Origin: Streptomyces sp. NBC_01717
GTDB lineage: Bacteria; Actinomycetota; Actinomycetes; Streptomycetales; Streptomycetaceae
DNA: 64,000 bases
NCBI RefSeq assembly: GCF_036248255.1
Contig: NZ_CP109178.1
Span: 4,154,001-4,218,000, forward strand
Reading direction: 5' to 3'
Positions 28,774 to 37,789 of the stretch are shown piece by piece. Within the stretch, counting starts at the first letter, position 1. The number at the start of each line of letters is the position of its first letter. Made by a program: the position numbers and the translations under genes. Below the pieces are notes generated by a model. The model was not told the DNA's origin and searched no databases. It saw only the letters and a list, made by a program, of their open reading frames with translations.

Positions 28774-29466
28774 TCAGGGGCGTACGCCCCGGTGCAGTGC
28801 CACCACACCGCCGGTGAGATTGCGCCAGGCCACCTTCGACCAGCCGGCCTTCTGCAGCAGCTGGGCGAGCCCGGACTGGTCGGGCCAGGCGCGGATGGAC
28901 TCGGCGAGATAGACGTACGCGTCGGGGTTGGACGAGACGGCACGCGCGACCGGCGGCAGTGCCCGCATCAGGTACTCGGTGTAGACCGTGCGGAACGGCG
29001 CCCAGGTCGGCTGCGAGAACTCGCAGATCACCACGCGGCCGCCCGGCTTGGTCACCCGGTACAGCTCGCGCAGCGCCGTATCCGTGTCCTGGACGTTGCG
29101 CAGCCCGAAGGAGATGGTCACCGCGTCGAACGTCTCGTCGCGGAACGGCAGCTTCGTGGCGTCGCCCGCGGTGAACGGCAGCCAGGAGTGCCGCTTCTTG
29201 CCCACCTGGAGCATCCCGACGGAGAAGTCGCACGGCACGACGTACGCACCGGTCGCGGCGAACGGGAGCGAGGACGTCGCCGTGCCCGCGGCCAGGTCGA
29301 GGACCTTCTCCGCCGGGCGGGCGTGCACCGCCTTCGCGACCTCCTTGCGCCACAGCCGTGCCTGGCCGAGCGACAGCACATCGTTGGTGAGGTCGTAGTT
29401 CGCCGCCACGTCGTCGAACATCGAGGCGACTTCGTGCGGCTGCTTGTCCAGGGATGCTCGGGTCAC
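28774..29466 (-). CDS. menG: Demethylmenaquinone methyltransferase
   Basis: A 230-residue SAM-dependent C-methyltransferase of the UbiE/MenG family, which performs the last step of menaquinone synthesis. The SAM motif [15 protein letters not shown] lies near residue 50, followed by [24 protein letters not shown] and the C-terminal [12 protein letters not shown]. The start is the GTG at 29466 ([18 protein letters not shown]), matching the normal length; GGTGG is the only nearby binding site, so initiation may be weak. The open frame upstream is antisense-like and is rejected. Confidence 0.94.
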   Translation of the reverse strand: MTRASLDKQPHEVASMFDDVAANYDLTNDVLSLGQARLWRKEVAKAVHARPAEKVLDLAAGTATSSLPFAATGAYVVPCDFSVGMLQVGKKRHSWLPFTAGDATKLPFRDETFDAVTISFGLRNVQDTDTALRELYRVTKPGGRVVICEFSQPTWAPFRTVYTEYLMRALPPVARAVSSNPDAYVYLAESIRAWPDQSGLAQLLQKAGWSKVAWRNLTGGVVALHRGVRP

Positions 29467-29719
29467 CCACCCATTCAAGCAGCCCGGCCGGCGGCGCCTC
29501 GCGCCGGTCGGCACCCGGGCCCGCCGGAAGTCGGCTTCGACCTTGTGGAAGTGCCCGGGGGCCGGGCAGCCCGCGCCAGCGGTGATGCGGCAGAGCAACG
29601 GGCTGAGGGGGGCGTCGCCGATGCGTGGCCGTACACGGCCGCAGGCGCGTACGTACGTGGCCCGTCCGTCCCCTGACGGAGCGGAGCCCCGGATACCACC
29701 GGTCGGCGCACCGCCCCGG

Positions 29720-30373
29720 TCACCGCCGCCGGTACACCAGCCGCCCGCCCAGCACCGTGGCCACACACGTCCCCGCGCCCGCCGCGCAGAGCCCCGCCTC
29801 GTCCGGTACGTCGAAGACCGCGAGGTCGGCGCGGCCGCCGACGATGAGCGGGCCGTGGGCCGAGCCGGGCAGGTCGTGCCCCTCCGCGAACGGGTCCGGG
29901 CTCGGTTCGCCGATGAGGATGCCGGGGGCACCGACGGCCGAGACCTCCGTCAGACCCGAGCGGGCGACGGCGGTGCGCACGGCCGGGTCGTGGAACCGGC
30001 CCGCGAGGTGCGTGGTCCCGTACCGCAGCATCTGCTGCAGCCCGCGCCGAACGCTGCCCGCCCGCCGCGTCGCGTCCATCCCGGCGGCCAGCCGCTCGAA
30101 CTCCTCGCCCCACAACGGCCGGTCGCCGAGCTGGTCCGCCTCGCGCGGGTCGGGGTGGTAGCAGCGGGTGAGCAGCCAGAGGCCGTGCCACTGCCGCAGA
30201 CCGGGGGTGATGACGCCGGGCCACTGGCGGACACGGGCCGTCGGGTGGGTGGCCATGACGTCGTCGTACGGGCCGAGGGCGACGATCCGGTCGCCGTCCA
30301 CGCCCACCGCGCCCTGCCGGACGGCAGCCGCGCCGACCGGAAGCACCAGCGGCGCGGCATGAACGGTCAGCAA
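29720..30373 (-). CDS. Degenerate amidohydrolase-like (imidazolonepropionase-like) protein
   Basis: A 217-residue protein resembling the composite N- and C-terminal part of cyclic amidohydrolases ([14 protein letters not shown]... GVITPGL... and the C-terminal [12 protein letters not shown]... [11 protein letters not shown]). The catalytic barrel is largely missing, and the metal-binding HxH after PG(L/F) is replaced by LRQWHGL. It starts with TTG at 30373, seven bases after the mqnC stop, with TGAGG upstream, so it is probably co-transcribed with mqnC. Its position beside futalosine-pathway genes suggests a link, but loss of the metal site argues against ordinary hydrolase activity. Function unknown. 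Confidence 0.65.
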   Translation of the reverse strand: MLTVHAAPLVLPVGAAAVRQGAVGVDGDRIVALGPYDDVMATHPTARVRQWPGVITPGLRQWHGLWLLTRCYHPDPREADQLGDRPLWGEEFERLAAGMDATRRAGSVRRGLQQMLRYGTTHLAGRFHDPAVRTAVARSGLTEVSAVGAPGILIGEPSPDPFAEGHDLPGSAHGPLIVGGRADLAVFDVPDEAGLCAAGAGTCVATVLGGRLVYRRR

Positions 30374-30380
30374 TGCGGCC

Positions 30381-31580
30381 TCAGTTGGCGCTCAGGAGCT
30401 TCAGCTCCGGATGCGCGGTGCCGCCCTCGATCGCGGTGGAGGAGATGTGCGAGACGACGCGCTCGTCGACCGGGTCGTTCGCCGGGTCGTCGTGGACGAC
30501 GAGGTGCTCGTACGTCGTGGCGCGCTGCGCCGGGACGCGGCCGGCCTTGCGGATCAGGTCGATGATCTCCAGCCGGTTGGAGCGGTGCTTGGCACCCGCC
30601 GAGGAGACGACGTTCTCCTCCAGCATGATCGACCCGAGGTCGTCGGCGCCGTAGTGCAGCGACAGTTGGCCGACCTCCTTGCCGGTGGTCAGCCAGGAGC
30701 CCTGGATGTGCGCGACGTTGTCGAGGAAGAGCCGGGCGATGGCGATCATCCGCAGGTACTCGAAGAGCGTGGCCTGCGTCCGGCCCTTCAGGTGGTTGTT
30801 CTCCGGCTGGTACGTGTACGGGATGAACGCGCGGAAGCCACCCGTCCGGTCCTGTACGTCGCGGATCATCCGCAGGTGCTCGATGCGCTCGGCGTTGGTC
30901 TCGCCGGTGCCCATCAGCATGGTGGAGGTGGACTCGACACCGAGCCGGTGCGCCGCCTCCATGATCTCCAGCCAGCGCTCGCCGGACTCCTTGAGCGGGG
31001 CGATCGCCTTGCGCGGCCGGGCCGGCAGCAGCTCGGCCCCGGCTCCCGCGAAGGAGTCGAGACCGGCGGAGTGGATCCGCTGGATGGCCTCCTCGACGGA
31101 GACCTTGGAGATCCGGGCCATGTGCTCGACCTCGGAGGCGCCCAACGAGTGGATCACCAGCTGCGGGAACGCCTTCTTGATCGCGGAGAAGTGCTCCTCG
31201 TAGTACTCGACGCCGTAGTCCGGGTGGTGTCCGCCCTGGAACATGATCTGCGTGCCGCCGAGTTCGACGGTCTCCGCGCAGCGGCGCAGGATGTCGTCGA
31301 GGTCGCGGGACCAGCCCTTGGCGGTGTCCTTCGGTGCTGCGTAGAAGGCGCAGAACTTGCAGGCCGTGACGCACACGTTGGTGTAGTTGATGTTGCGCTC
31401 GATGATGTACGTCGCGATGTGCTCCGTACCGGCGTAACGACGGCGGCGCGCGGCGTCCGCGGCCGCACCCAGTGCGTGCAGCGGCGCCGACCGGTAGAGG
31501 TCGAGTGCCTCCTCCGGAGTGATCCGCCCGCCCTCGGCGGCTCGGTCGAGGATGGGCTGGAGGTCGGCCTTCTCGGTCAC
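30381..31580 (-). CDS. mqnC: Cyclic dehypoxanthinyl futalosine synthase (radical SAM)
   Basis: A 399-residue radical SAM enzyme of the futalosine menaquinone pathway; it cyclises dehypoxanthine futalosine. The cluster cysteines are C70, C74 and C77 in NVCVTACKFC. Further family blocks are FQGGHHPDYGVEYY, GAGAELLPARPR, MLMGTGET and FIPYTYQPENNHL. The GTG at 31580 has AAAGG upstream. It is followed at once by the amidohydrolase-like gene. Together with MqnA at 33801 and MenG it shows that this organism makes menaquinone by the futalosine route rather than through o-succinylbenzoate. Confidence 0.95.
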   Translation of the reverse strand: MTEKADLQPILDRAAEGGRITPEEALDLYRSAPLHALGAAADAARRRRYAGTEHIATYIIERNINYTNVCVTACKFCAFYAAPKDTAKGWSRDLDDILRRCAETVELGGTQIMFQGGHHPDYGVEYYEEHFSAIKKAFPQLVIHSLGASEVEHMARISKVSVEEAIQRIHSAGLDSFAGAGAELLPARPRKAIAPLKESGERWLEIMEAAHRLGVESTSTMLMGTGETNAERIEHLRMIRDVQDRTGGFRAFIPYTYQPENNHLKGRTQATLFEYLRMIAIARLFLDNVAHIQGSWLTTGKEVGQLSLHYGADDLGSIMLEENVVSSAGAKHRSNRLEIIDLIRKAGRVPAQRATTYEHLVVHDDPANDPVDERVVSHISSTAIEGGTAHPELKLLSAN

Positions 31581-31652
31581 CGGGCTGTCACCTTTCGGCG
31601 GTTTTTCAACGGATCTACGGACCGCTTCAGCCTACGCCAGCCCCTGTCGGCG

Positions 31653-33416
31653 TCAGCGGCCGGACCGGCTGAGCGTGCCGTACGGCAGGCCCGCGCCCCT
31701 CTCCTCGGACCTGAAGCGCAGTGTTCCGTCGCCGGCCAGGGTGAACAGGACGTCGGTGGTGGTGCTCGTGCACAGCCCGGCGGTGCTGGGACGGTCCGGA
31801 TCGGTGCGCTCCCGGAGCGTCAGTTCCTTGGCGGTGCCCGAGGAGAGCCGGGCGATGCTGTTGCAGCTGACGGTCACTCCGAGGGTGGAGACCGTGGTCT
31901 TCATACGGACGACGTCCGTGCCTTTCTCCCCCTCGGTGAACACGGCGGTGAGGGTGCCGTGCGGTTGTCCGGTGGTCTTCTCGGTCAGCGGCCCCTTCCA
32001 GGTGCCGACGAACGCCTTCGGCAGTGCGGCGACCTGGTAGGCGCCGCCCTCGTCCGTCGGGGTCGACGGCCGGGAGGCGGACGTGGTGGGCGCGGGCTGG
32101 GCGACGCCGTCGTGCCCCCCGGCGTCGCCGCCACCGCTGCCCGGCAGCAGATCGAAGAGGAAGGCGCTGCCCACGGTCACGGCGGCGAGCGCGCCCGCCA
32201 CCGCGAGGGCGACGGTGCAACTGAGCCTGCGGCCGCGGTTCCGGTCGGGACGGGCCGGCCCGGAGTCGGCGCCGACGGTGAGGGAGAAGCGGGGTTCGGG
32301 GGTACGGGGGCCGGGCAGCCCGGTCGAGTTGTCCCCGGCGCTCCCCGCCGGCTGATGCGCCCGAGGAGGGAAGGCCGGCTCGATCGGCGGCCCGAACACC
32401 CCGAGCGCACCGCCGGTCCGGCCCCCGGCCTGTGCCTCGTTGCCACCCGGTGTCCCGTCGGCCTGGCCGTCGAGGAACGCATTGCTGAACGGCACCGGCC
32501 CCGACTGCACGGGCGCGTCCTGCGGCTCCAGGTCCAGCAGTGCCACCGCGGCCCGGCTGAGCTCCCGCACCAGGGTGCCGGGCAGCCAGCCCGCCGCCAC
32601 CCGCGCGGCCGCCCCGTCCGGAGCCAGCCGCCGGGCCAGTTCCGAAGGGGTGGGCCGGAGCGCCGGGTCCTTCGCCAGGCACGCGGCGATCACCTCCCGC
32701 AGCTCACCCTCGATCTCGCCCAGCTCCGGTTCCTCGTGCACCACCTTGTAGAGGAGCACCGCCGAGGAGTCGCCGAGGAAGGGTGCGAGGCCCGTCGCCG
32801 CGTACGCGAGCACCGCGCCGAGCGAGAACATGTCGGCCGCACCCGAGATGGCCAGGCCCCGGATCTGCTCCGGTGCCATGTAGCCGGGCGAGCCGACCGA
32901 GACGCCGGTGGAGGTGAGCGAGGCGGTGGCGTCGATGGCACGGGCGATACCGAAGTCGATCAGGCGGGGGCCGTCCAGGGCGAGCAGCACGTTGGACGGC
33001 TTCACATCGCGGTGGATGAGTCCCTGCCCGTGCACGGCCGCCAGCGCCTCCGCGAGTCCGGCGCCCAGGGTCCGTACCGACTGTTCGGGCAGCGGCCCGT
33101 GCTCGGCGACCGCCCCCGACAGCGGCGGCCCGGCGACATAGCCGGTGGCCACCCACGGCACGGGCGCGTCCGGATCGGCGTCCAGGACAGGTGCCGTCCA
33201 CTGCGCCCCGATCCGCCGCGCCGCGTCCACCTCGAGACGGAACCGGGCCCGGAACTGCTCGTCGAGCGCGAAGTGCGGATGGACGACCTTGACCGCGACG
33301 GTGCGTCCCCCCGCGCTGCGCCCCAGATAGACCCGGCCCATGCCGCCCGCACCGAGCCTGCCGAGCAGACGGTAGGCGCCGATGGTGAGCGGCTCGCCGG
33401 CTTCCAGCGGCTGCAT
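31653..33416 (-). CDS. Transmembrane Ser/Thr protein kinase
   Basis: A 587-residue PknB-type kinase. The kinase domain (about 15-275) has the Gly loop LGAGGMGRVY, Lys43 in VAVKVV, the catalytic loop HRDVKPSN, DFG and the activation-segment end GSPGYMAPEQ. A Pro/Gly-rich juxtamembrane region leads to one transmembrane helix (VALAVAGALAAVTVGSAFLF, about residue 400). The external domain of about 160 residues (from FVGTWKGPLTEKTTGQ) is beta-rich with two cysteines. No PASTA repeats are present, so it is not a classical PknB. AGGGGGAG precedes the ATG. It interrupts the mqn genes, so it might sense envelope or respiratory state; that is speculation. Confidence 0.9.
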   Translation of the reverse strand: MQPLEAGEPLTIGAYRLLGRLGAGGMGRVYLGRSAGGRTVAVKVVHPHFALDEQFRARFRLEVDAARRIGAQWTAPVLDADPDAPVPWVATGYVAGPPLSGAVAEHGPLPEQSVRTLGAGLAEALAAVHGQGLIHRDVKPSNVLLALDGPRLIDFGIARAIDATASLTSTGVSVGSPGYMAPEQIRGLAISGAADMFSLGAVLAYAATGLAPFLGDSSAVLLYKVVHEEPELGEIEGELREVIAACLAKDPALRPTPSELARRLAPDGAAARVAAGWLPGTLVRELSRAAVALLDLEPQDAPVQSGPVPFSNAFLDGQADGTPGGNEAQAGGRTGGALGVFGPPIEPAFPPRAHQPAGSAGDNSTGLPGPRTPEPRFSLTVGADSGPARPDRNRGRRLSCTVALAVAGALAAVTVGSAFLFDLLPGSGGGDAGGHDGVAQPAPTTSASRPSTPTDEGGAYQVAALPKAFVGTWKGPLTEKTTGQPHGTLTAVFTEGEKGTDVVRMKTTVSTLGVTVSCNSIARLSSGTAKELTLRERTDPDRPSTAGLCTSTTTDVLFTLAGDGTLRFRSEERGAGLPYGTLSRSGR

Positions 33417-33800
33417 ATGGACTCCCCCTGTGGACCGGCCGGACCTCCGACCGAAGCCTAGGGGGCGAAGGTCATGCGGTCACAGAGAAACCATCCGCCG
33501 ATTTCGCCCCTATGGGAACGAACAGCGGTTTTCGACACAGCAAAAGGCGCGAATGTGTCGTTCACTCGAACGATTCCTGCACTCAACCGGGACTCACCCC
33601 GGAAGCCATCCGCTATTCGGATACGGCGTGCGGGGTGGCCGGTCGCGGCATTCACCGGAAGGGAATCCCAGAGAGGGAATCCCCCGGACCGGGCAATAAA
33701 TACCGGGCTATAAATAACGCCGGAGCGGGCGGGGCGGGCGGGAAGGACAGAGGAAGGTTCAGGATTCACCCATTGCCCGGCCCTTTCCCGTCCGCACGGA
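33417..33800. other. Intergenic region between mqnA and the kinase gene
   Basis: This is about 380 bases with no gene recognised. It is less GC-rich than the surroundings and contains two pairs of direct repeats near 33661-33716. It must carry the kinase promoter. Confidence 0.4.
33661..33716. repeat. Two pairs of 14-base tandem repeats
   Basis: GGGAATCCC recurs with a 14-base period (33661-33669 and 33675-33683). Directly after this, CCGGGCaATAAATA (33689-33702) is followed head to tail by CCGGGCtATAAATA (33703-33716). The A/T-rich core stands out in this GC-rich genome, and the regular spacing suggests a protein-binding array rather than chance. Confidence 0.6.
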
Positions 33801-35031
<1,231 letters not shown>

Positions 35032-35235
35032 ATGGCTACCGGAACCGTCAAGTGGTTCAACGCTGAAAAGGGCTTCGGCTTCATCGCCCAGGACGGCGGC
35101 GGCCCGGATGTCTTCGTTCACTACTCCGCGATCAACGCGTCCGGGTTCCGCTCCCTCGAGGAGAACCAGGTCGTGAACTTCGACGTCACTCAGGGGCCGA
35201 AGGGCCCGCAGGCTGAGAACGTCACCCCGGCCTAG
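35032..35235 (+). CDS. Cold-shock domain protein
   Basis: A 67-residue single cold-shock domain that binds single-stranded nucleic acid. Both RNA-binding motifs are intact: KGFGFIAQ (RNP1) and VFVHYSAI (RNP2). The start at 35032 follows a strong AAGGAGG and gives [14 protein letters not shown]. An upstream in-frame ATG at 34987 would add 15 residues with no sense. The gene is preceded by a structured leader and followed by a strong terminator, so it is monocistronic. Confidence 0.96.
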   Translation: MATGTVKWFNAEKGFGFIAQDGGGPDVFVHYSAINASGFRSLEENQVVNFDVTQGPKGPQAENVTPA

Positions 35236-35275
35236 TTGCCCGGGTCGGCCGATCGCGGCCGGCATGCATTACCCA

Positions 35276-35323
35276 AGGAGCCCCGCTCCTCCGCTTCGGC
35301 GGGGAACGGGGCTCCTGCCTTTT
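35276..35323 (+). terminator. Terminator after the cold-shock gene
   Basis: AGGAGCCCCG (35276-35285) pairs perfectly with 35307-35316, with an inner hairpin (CCGCTTCGGCGG) in the loop and TGCCTTTT after it. This is one of the few true U-tract terminators in the window. Confidence 0.9.
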
Positions 35324-35402
35324 GCCGCCCCGCCGCGGTGCCGGCGCCACGTACGAGGGGCTTGACCTTGACACCGTGTGAGGCCGTGCACTGGGAGACA
35401 TC

Positions 35403-36230
35403 ATGTTCACCATCGGAGACTTCGCCAGGTACGGACGGGTGTCGGCCCGGATGCTGCGTCACTACGACGCCATCGGGCTTCTGCCTCCCGACCGTACCGA
35501 CCCCGCCACCGGCTACCGCTTCTACGGTGCCGCCCAGCTCGCTCGCCTCAACCGCATCATCGCGCTGAAGGATCTCGGCTTCACGCTCCAGCAGGTGCAG
35601 GCCGTTCTCGACGACCAGGTCGGCCCCGAGGAGTTGCGCGGAATGCTGCGGCTGCGGCAGGTGGAGCTGGAGGCTGCCATGGCGGCAGCGGCGGCGCGGC
35701 TGGCGCAGGTCGAGGCGAGGCTCCGGTCGATCGAGAGCGAGGGGCACATGCCCGCTGACGAGGTTGTGGTCAAGAACGTTCCGGCCGTACGCGTGGCGGA
35801 ACTGACCGGGACGGCGGTGAGCTATCAGCCGCAGGACATCACGCCGGTGATCGGACCGCTGTACGACCGGTTGTTCCCGCTGCTGGAGGCGGCCGGGATC
35901 AGGCCCACCGGACCCGGTGTCGCACGGTACGAGGACGCACCGGACGGCAACGGCACGATCGTCGTGCACGCCGGAGTGACGGTTTCGGTGCCGGTCGGTC
36001 CGGTCGGCGACACCGGTGTAACGGTGCTGGAGCTGCCCGCGTTCGAGGCGGCGACCATCGTCCACCGCGGCTCGATGGACGGGGTCCTGATCACCGAGCA
36101 GACGCTGGCCCGCTGGCTGGACGCCAACGGATACCGGTCGCTCGGCTACACCCGGGAGATCAATCTGGAGTGCCCCGAGGACAAGGACAAGTGGGTGACC
36201 GAGCTCCAGGAGCCGGTGGCCAGGGCCTGA
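35403..36230 (+). CDS. MerR family regulator with effector-binding domain
   Basis: A 275-residue regulator. The N-terminal MerR winged helix (MFTIGDFARYGRVSARMLRHYDAIGLLPP) is followed by a long helix for dimerisation (residues about 80-115). The C-terminal domain (from about 120, starting VVVKNVPAVRVAEL) is GyrI/BmrR-like and likely binds small hydrophobic ligands. Such proteins usually activate drug-export or detoxification genes from promoters with long spacers. No obvious target lies beside it; the convergent amidohydrolase has its own promoter. Confidence 0.9.
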   Translation: MFTIGDFARYGRVSARMLRHYDAIGLLPPDRTDPATGYRFYGAAQLARLNRIIALKDLGFTLQQVQAVLDDQVGPEELRGMLRLRQVELEAAMAAAAARLAQVEARLRSIESEGHMPADEVVVKNVPAVRVAELTGTAVSYQPQDITPVIGPLYDRLFPLLEAAGIRPTGPGVARYEDAPDGNGTIVVHAGVTVSVPVGPVGDTGVTVLELPAFEAATIVHRGSMDGVLITEQTLARWLDANGYRSLGYTREINLECPEDKDKWVTELQEPVARA

Positions 36231-36232
36231 CC

Positions 36233-36274
36233 ACGGCACGCGGGGCCCGCCGGAGACGGTTGGCCCCGTGCCGT
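36233..36274. terminator. Terminator between the convergent merR-type and amidohydrolase genes
   Basis: ACGGCACGcGGGGCC (36233-36247) pairs with GGCCCCGTGCCGT (36262-36274), leaving one bulged base. It lies just past the MerR gene stop and just past the minus-strand amidohydrolase stop, so it could serve both. Confidence 0.7.
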
Positions 36275-36301
36275 ACCACCCGCCGGCGGGGTCTCTGTGC
36301 G

Positions 36302-37537
36302 CTACGCCCCGGGCCCCGCCCACAGCCCGTCGGCCGTGAGCCCCAGAAGGTCGATCGCGTTGCGGCGCACGATCCGGTCCACCACGTCCGGGTCCAGGTG
36401 TCCCATCTGCGCCTCGCCGACCTCGCGGGATTTCGGCCAGGTCGAGTCCGAGTGCGGGTAGTCCGTCTCGTACAGCACGTTCCCGACGCCGATCGCGTCC
36501 AGGTTCTTCAGCCCGAAGGCGTCGTCGAAGAAGCACCCGTACACATGCTCCGTGAACAGTTCCGACGGCGGCCGGTGCACCTTGTCGGCGACCCCGCCCC
36601 AGGCCCGGTTCTCCTCCCAGACCACGTCGGCGCGTTCCAGGATGTACGGGATCCAGCCGATCTGACCCTCCGCGTACATGATCCGGAGGTTCGGGAAGCG
36701 TTCGAACTTGCCGCTCATCAGCCAGTCGACCATCGAGAAGCAGCAATTGGCGAAGGTGATCGTGGAACCGACCGCGGGCGGGGCATCGGCCGAGGTGGAC
36801 GGCATCTTCGAGGAGGAGCCGATGTGCATCGCGATCACGGTGCCCGTCTCGTCACAGGCCCGCAGGAACGGATCCCACTCGTCCGTATGTATCGACGGAA
36901 GGCCGAGATGTGGGGGTATCTCGGAGAACGCGACGGCTCGCACCCCGCGCGCGGCGTTCCGCCGGACCTCGTCGGCGGCGAGCTGCGCGTCCCACAGCGG
37001 GACGAGGGTGAGCGGGATCAGCCGGCCCCCCGCCTCGGGGCCGCACCACTCCTCGACCATCCAGTCGTTGTACGCGCGCACGCCGAGCAGTCCGAGTTCG
37101 CGGTCCTTCGCCTCGGTGAACGTCTGGCCGCAGAACCGCGGGAAGGTCGGGAAGCAGAGCGCGGACTGGACATGGTTGATGTCCATGTCGGCGAGCCGGT
37201 CCGGCACCGAGAACGAGCCCGGACGCATCTGCTCGTACGTGATGATTTCGAGCTTGATCTCGTCCCTGTCGTAGCCGACCGAGGTGTCGAGCCGGGTGAG
37301 CGGCCGGTGCAGATCCTCGTACACCCACCAGTCGCCGATCGGGCCGTCGTCGCCCTTTGCACCCATGACCGGTGCGAACTTGCCGCCCATGAAGGTCATT
37401 TCCTTCAACGGGGCACGGACGATGCGCGGGCCGCGGTCGAGGTACTTGGACGGGAGCCGGTCCCGCCAGACATGAGCGGGCTCCACCGTGTGGTCGTCCA
37501 CCGAGATGATCTTCGGGAAGGTCTCCATGCGTATCAC
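36302..37537 (-). CDS. Amidohydrolase family protein (amidohydrolase_2 type)
   Basis: A 411-residue TIM-barrel metal-dependent hydrolase or decarboxylase. The N-terminus has the family pattern ISVDDHTVEP. Further along are AMHIGSSS, with its metal-ligand type histidine, and YETDYPHSDSTWP with the catalytic aspartate region. Relatives act on aromatic or polycyclic acids. The start is GTG 37537 or ATG 37528; neither has a good binding site. A CTGACGnnnCGTCAG palindrome lies 12 bases upstream of the GTG, placing the gene in the same putative regulon as the acyl-CoA genes further on. Confidence 0.85.
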   Translation of the reverse strand: MIRMETFPKIISVDDHTVEPAHVWRDRLPSKYLDRGPRIVRAPLKEMTFMGGKFAPVMGAKGDDGPIGDWWVYEDLHRPLTRLDTSVGYDRDEIKLEIITYEQMRPGSFSVPDRLADMDINHVQSALCFPTFPRFCGQTFTEAKDRELGLLGVRAYNDWMVEEWCGPEAGGRLIPLTLVPLWDAQLAADEVRRNAARGVRAVAFSEIPPHLGLPSIHTDEWDPFLRACDETGTVIAMHIGSSSKMPSTSADAPPAVGSTITFANCCFSMVDWLMSGKFERFPNLRIMYAEGQIGWIPYILERADVVWEENRAWGGVADKVHRPPSELFTEHVYGCFFDDAFGLKNLDAIGVGNVLYETDYPHSDSTWPKSREVGEAQMGHLDPDVVDRIVRRNAIDLLGLTADGLWAGPGA

Positions 37538-37549
37538 GGTAGCGCTGAT

Positions 37550-37564
37550 CTGACGAACCGTCAG
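37550..37564. promoter_or_regulatory. Palindromic operator upstream of the amidohydrolase gene
   Basis: CTGACG-AAC-CGTCAG, a perfect 6-bp inverted repeat with a 3-base spacer. The same element precedes five other gene sets in this window; size and symmetry suit a TetR-family dimer. Confidence 0.75.
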
Positions 37565-37789
37565 CTATCTTCACCGGGGCCCCGTTCCAGATCGTTGTCG
37601 AGGGCTTGTGCAGAGAGTCACCCACTGCTGACGTGTCCGCCCATAACAAGGCAGACTGTTGAGCGCGATAGCAACGGTAGGGCGCAATCCGGATCCACCC
37701 GGCGCACATGGGTGCACCGGCGGGCATACCGAGCAACAGCACCAGCGTGACCGGCAGGACCGGCGGGGCGAGCAGGACAGGGGGCATCA

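Noticed and set aside
29467..29719. N-terminal extension of MenG or a small gene upstream of it
   Set aside because: The frame is open but Arg-rich and lacks a start with a binding site. The known MenG N-terminus begins at 29466.
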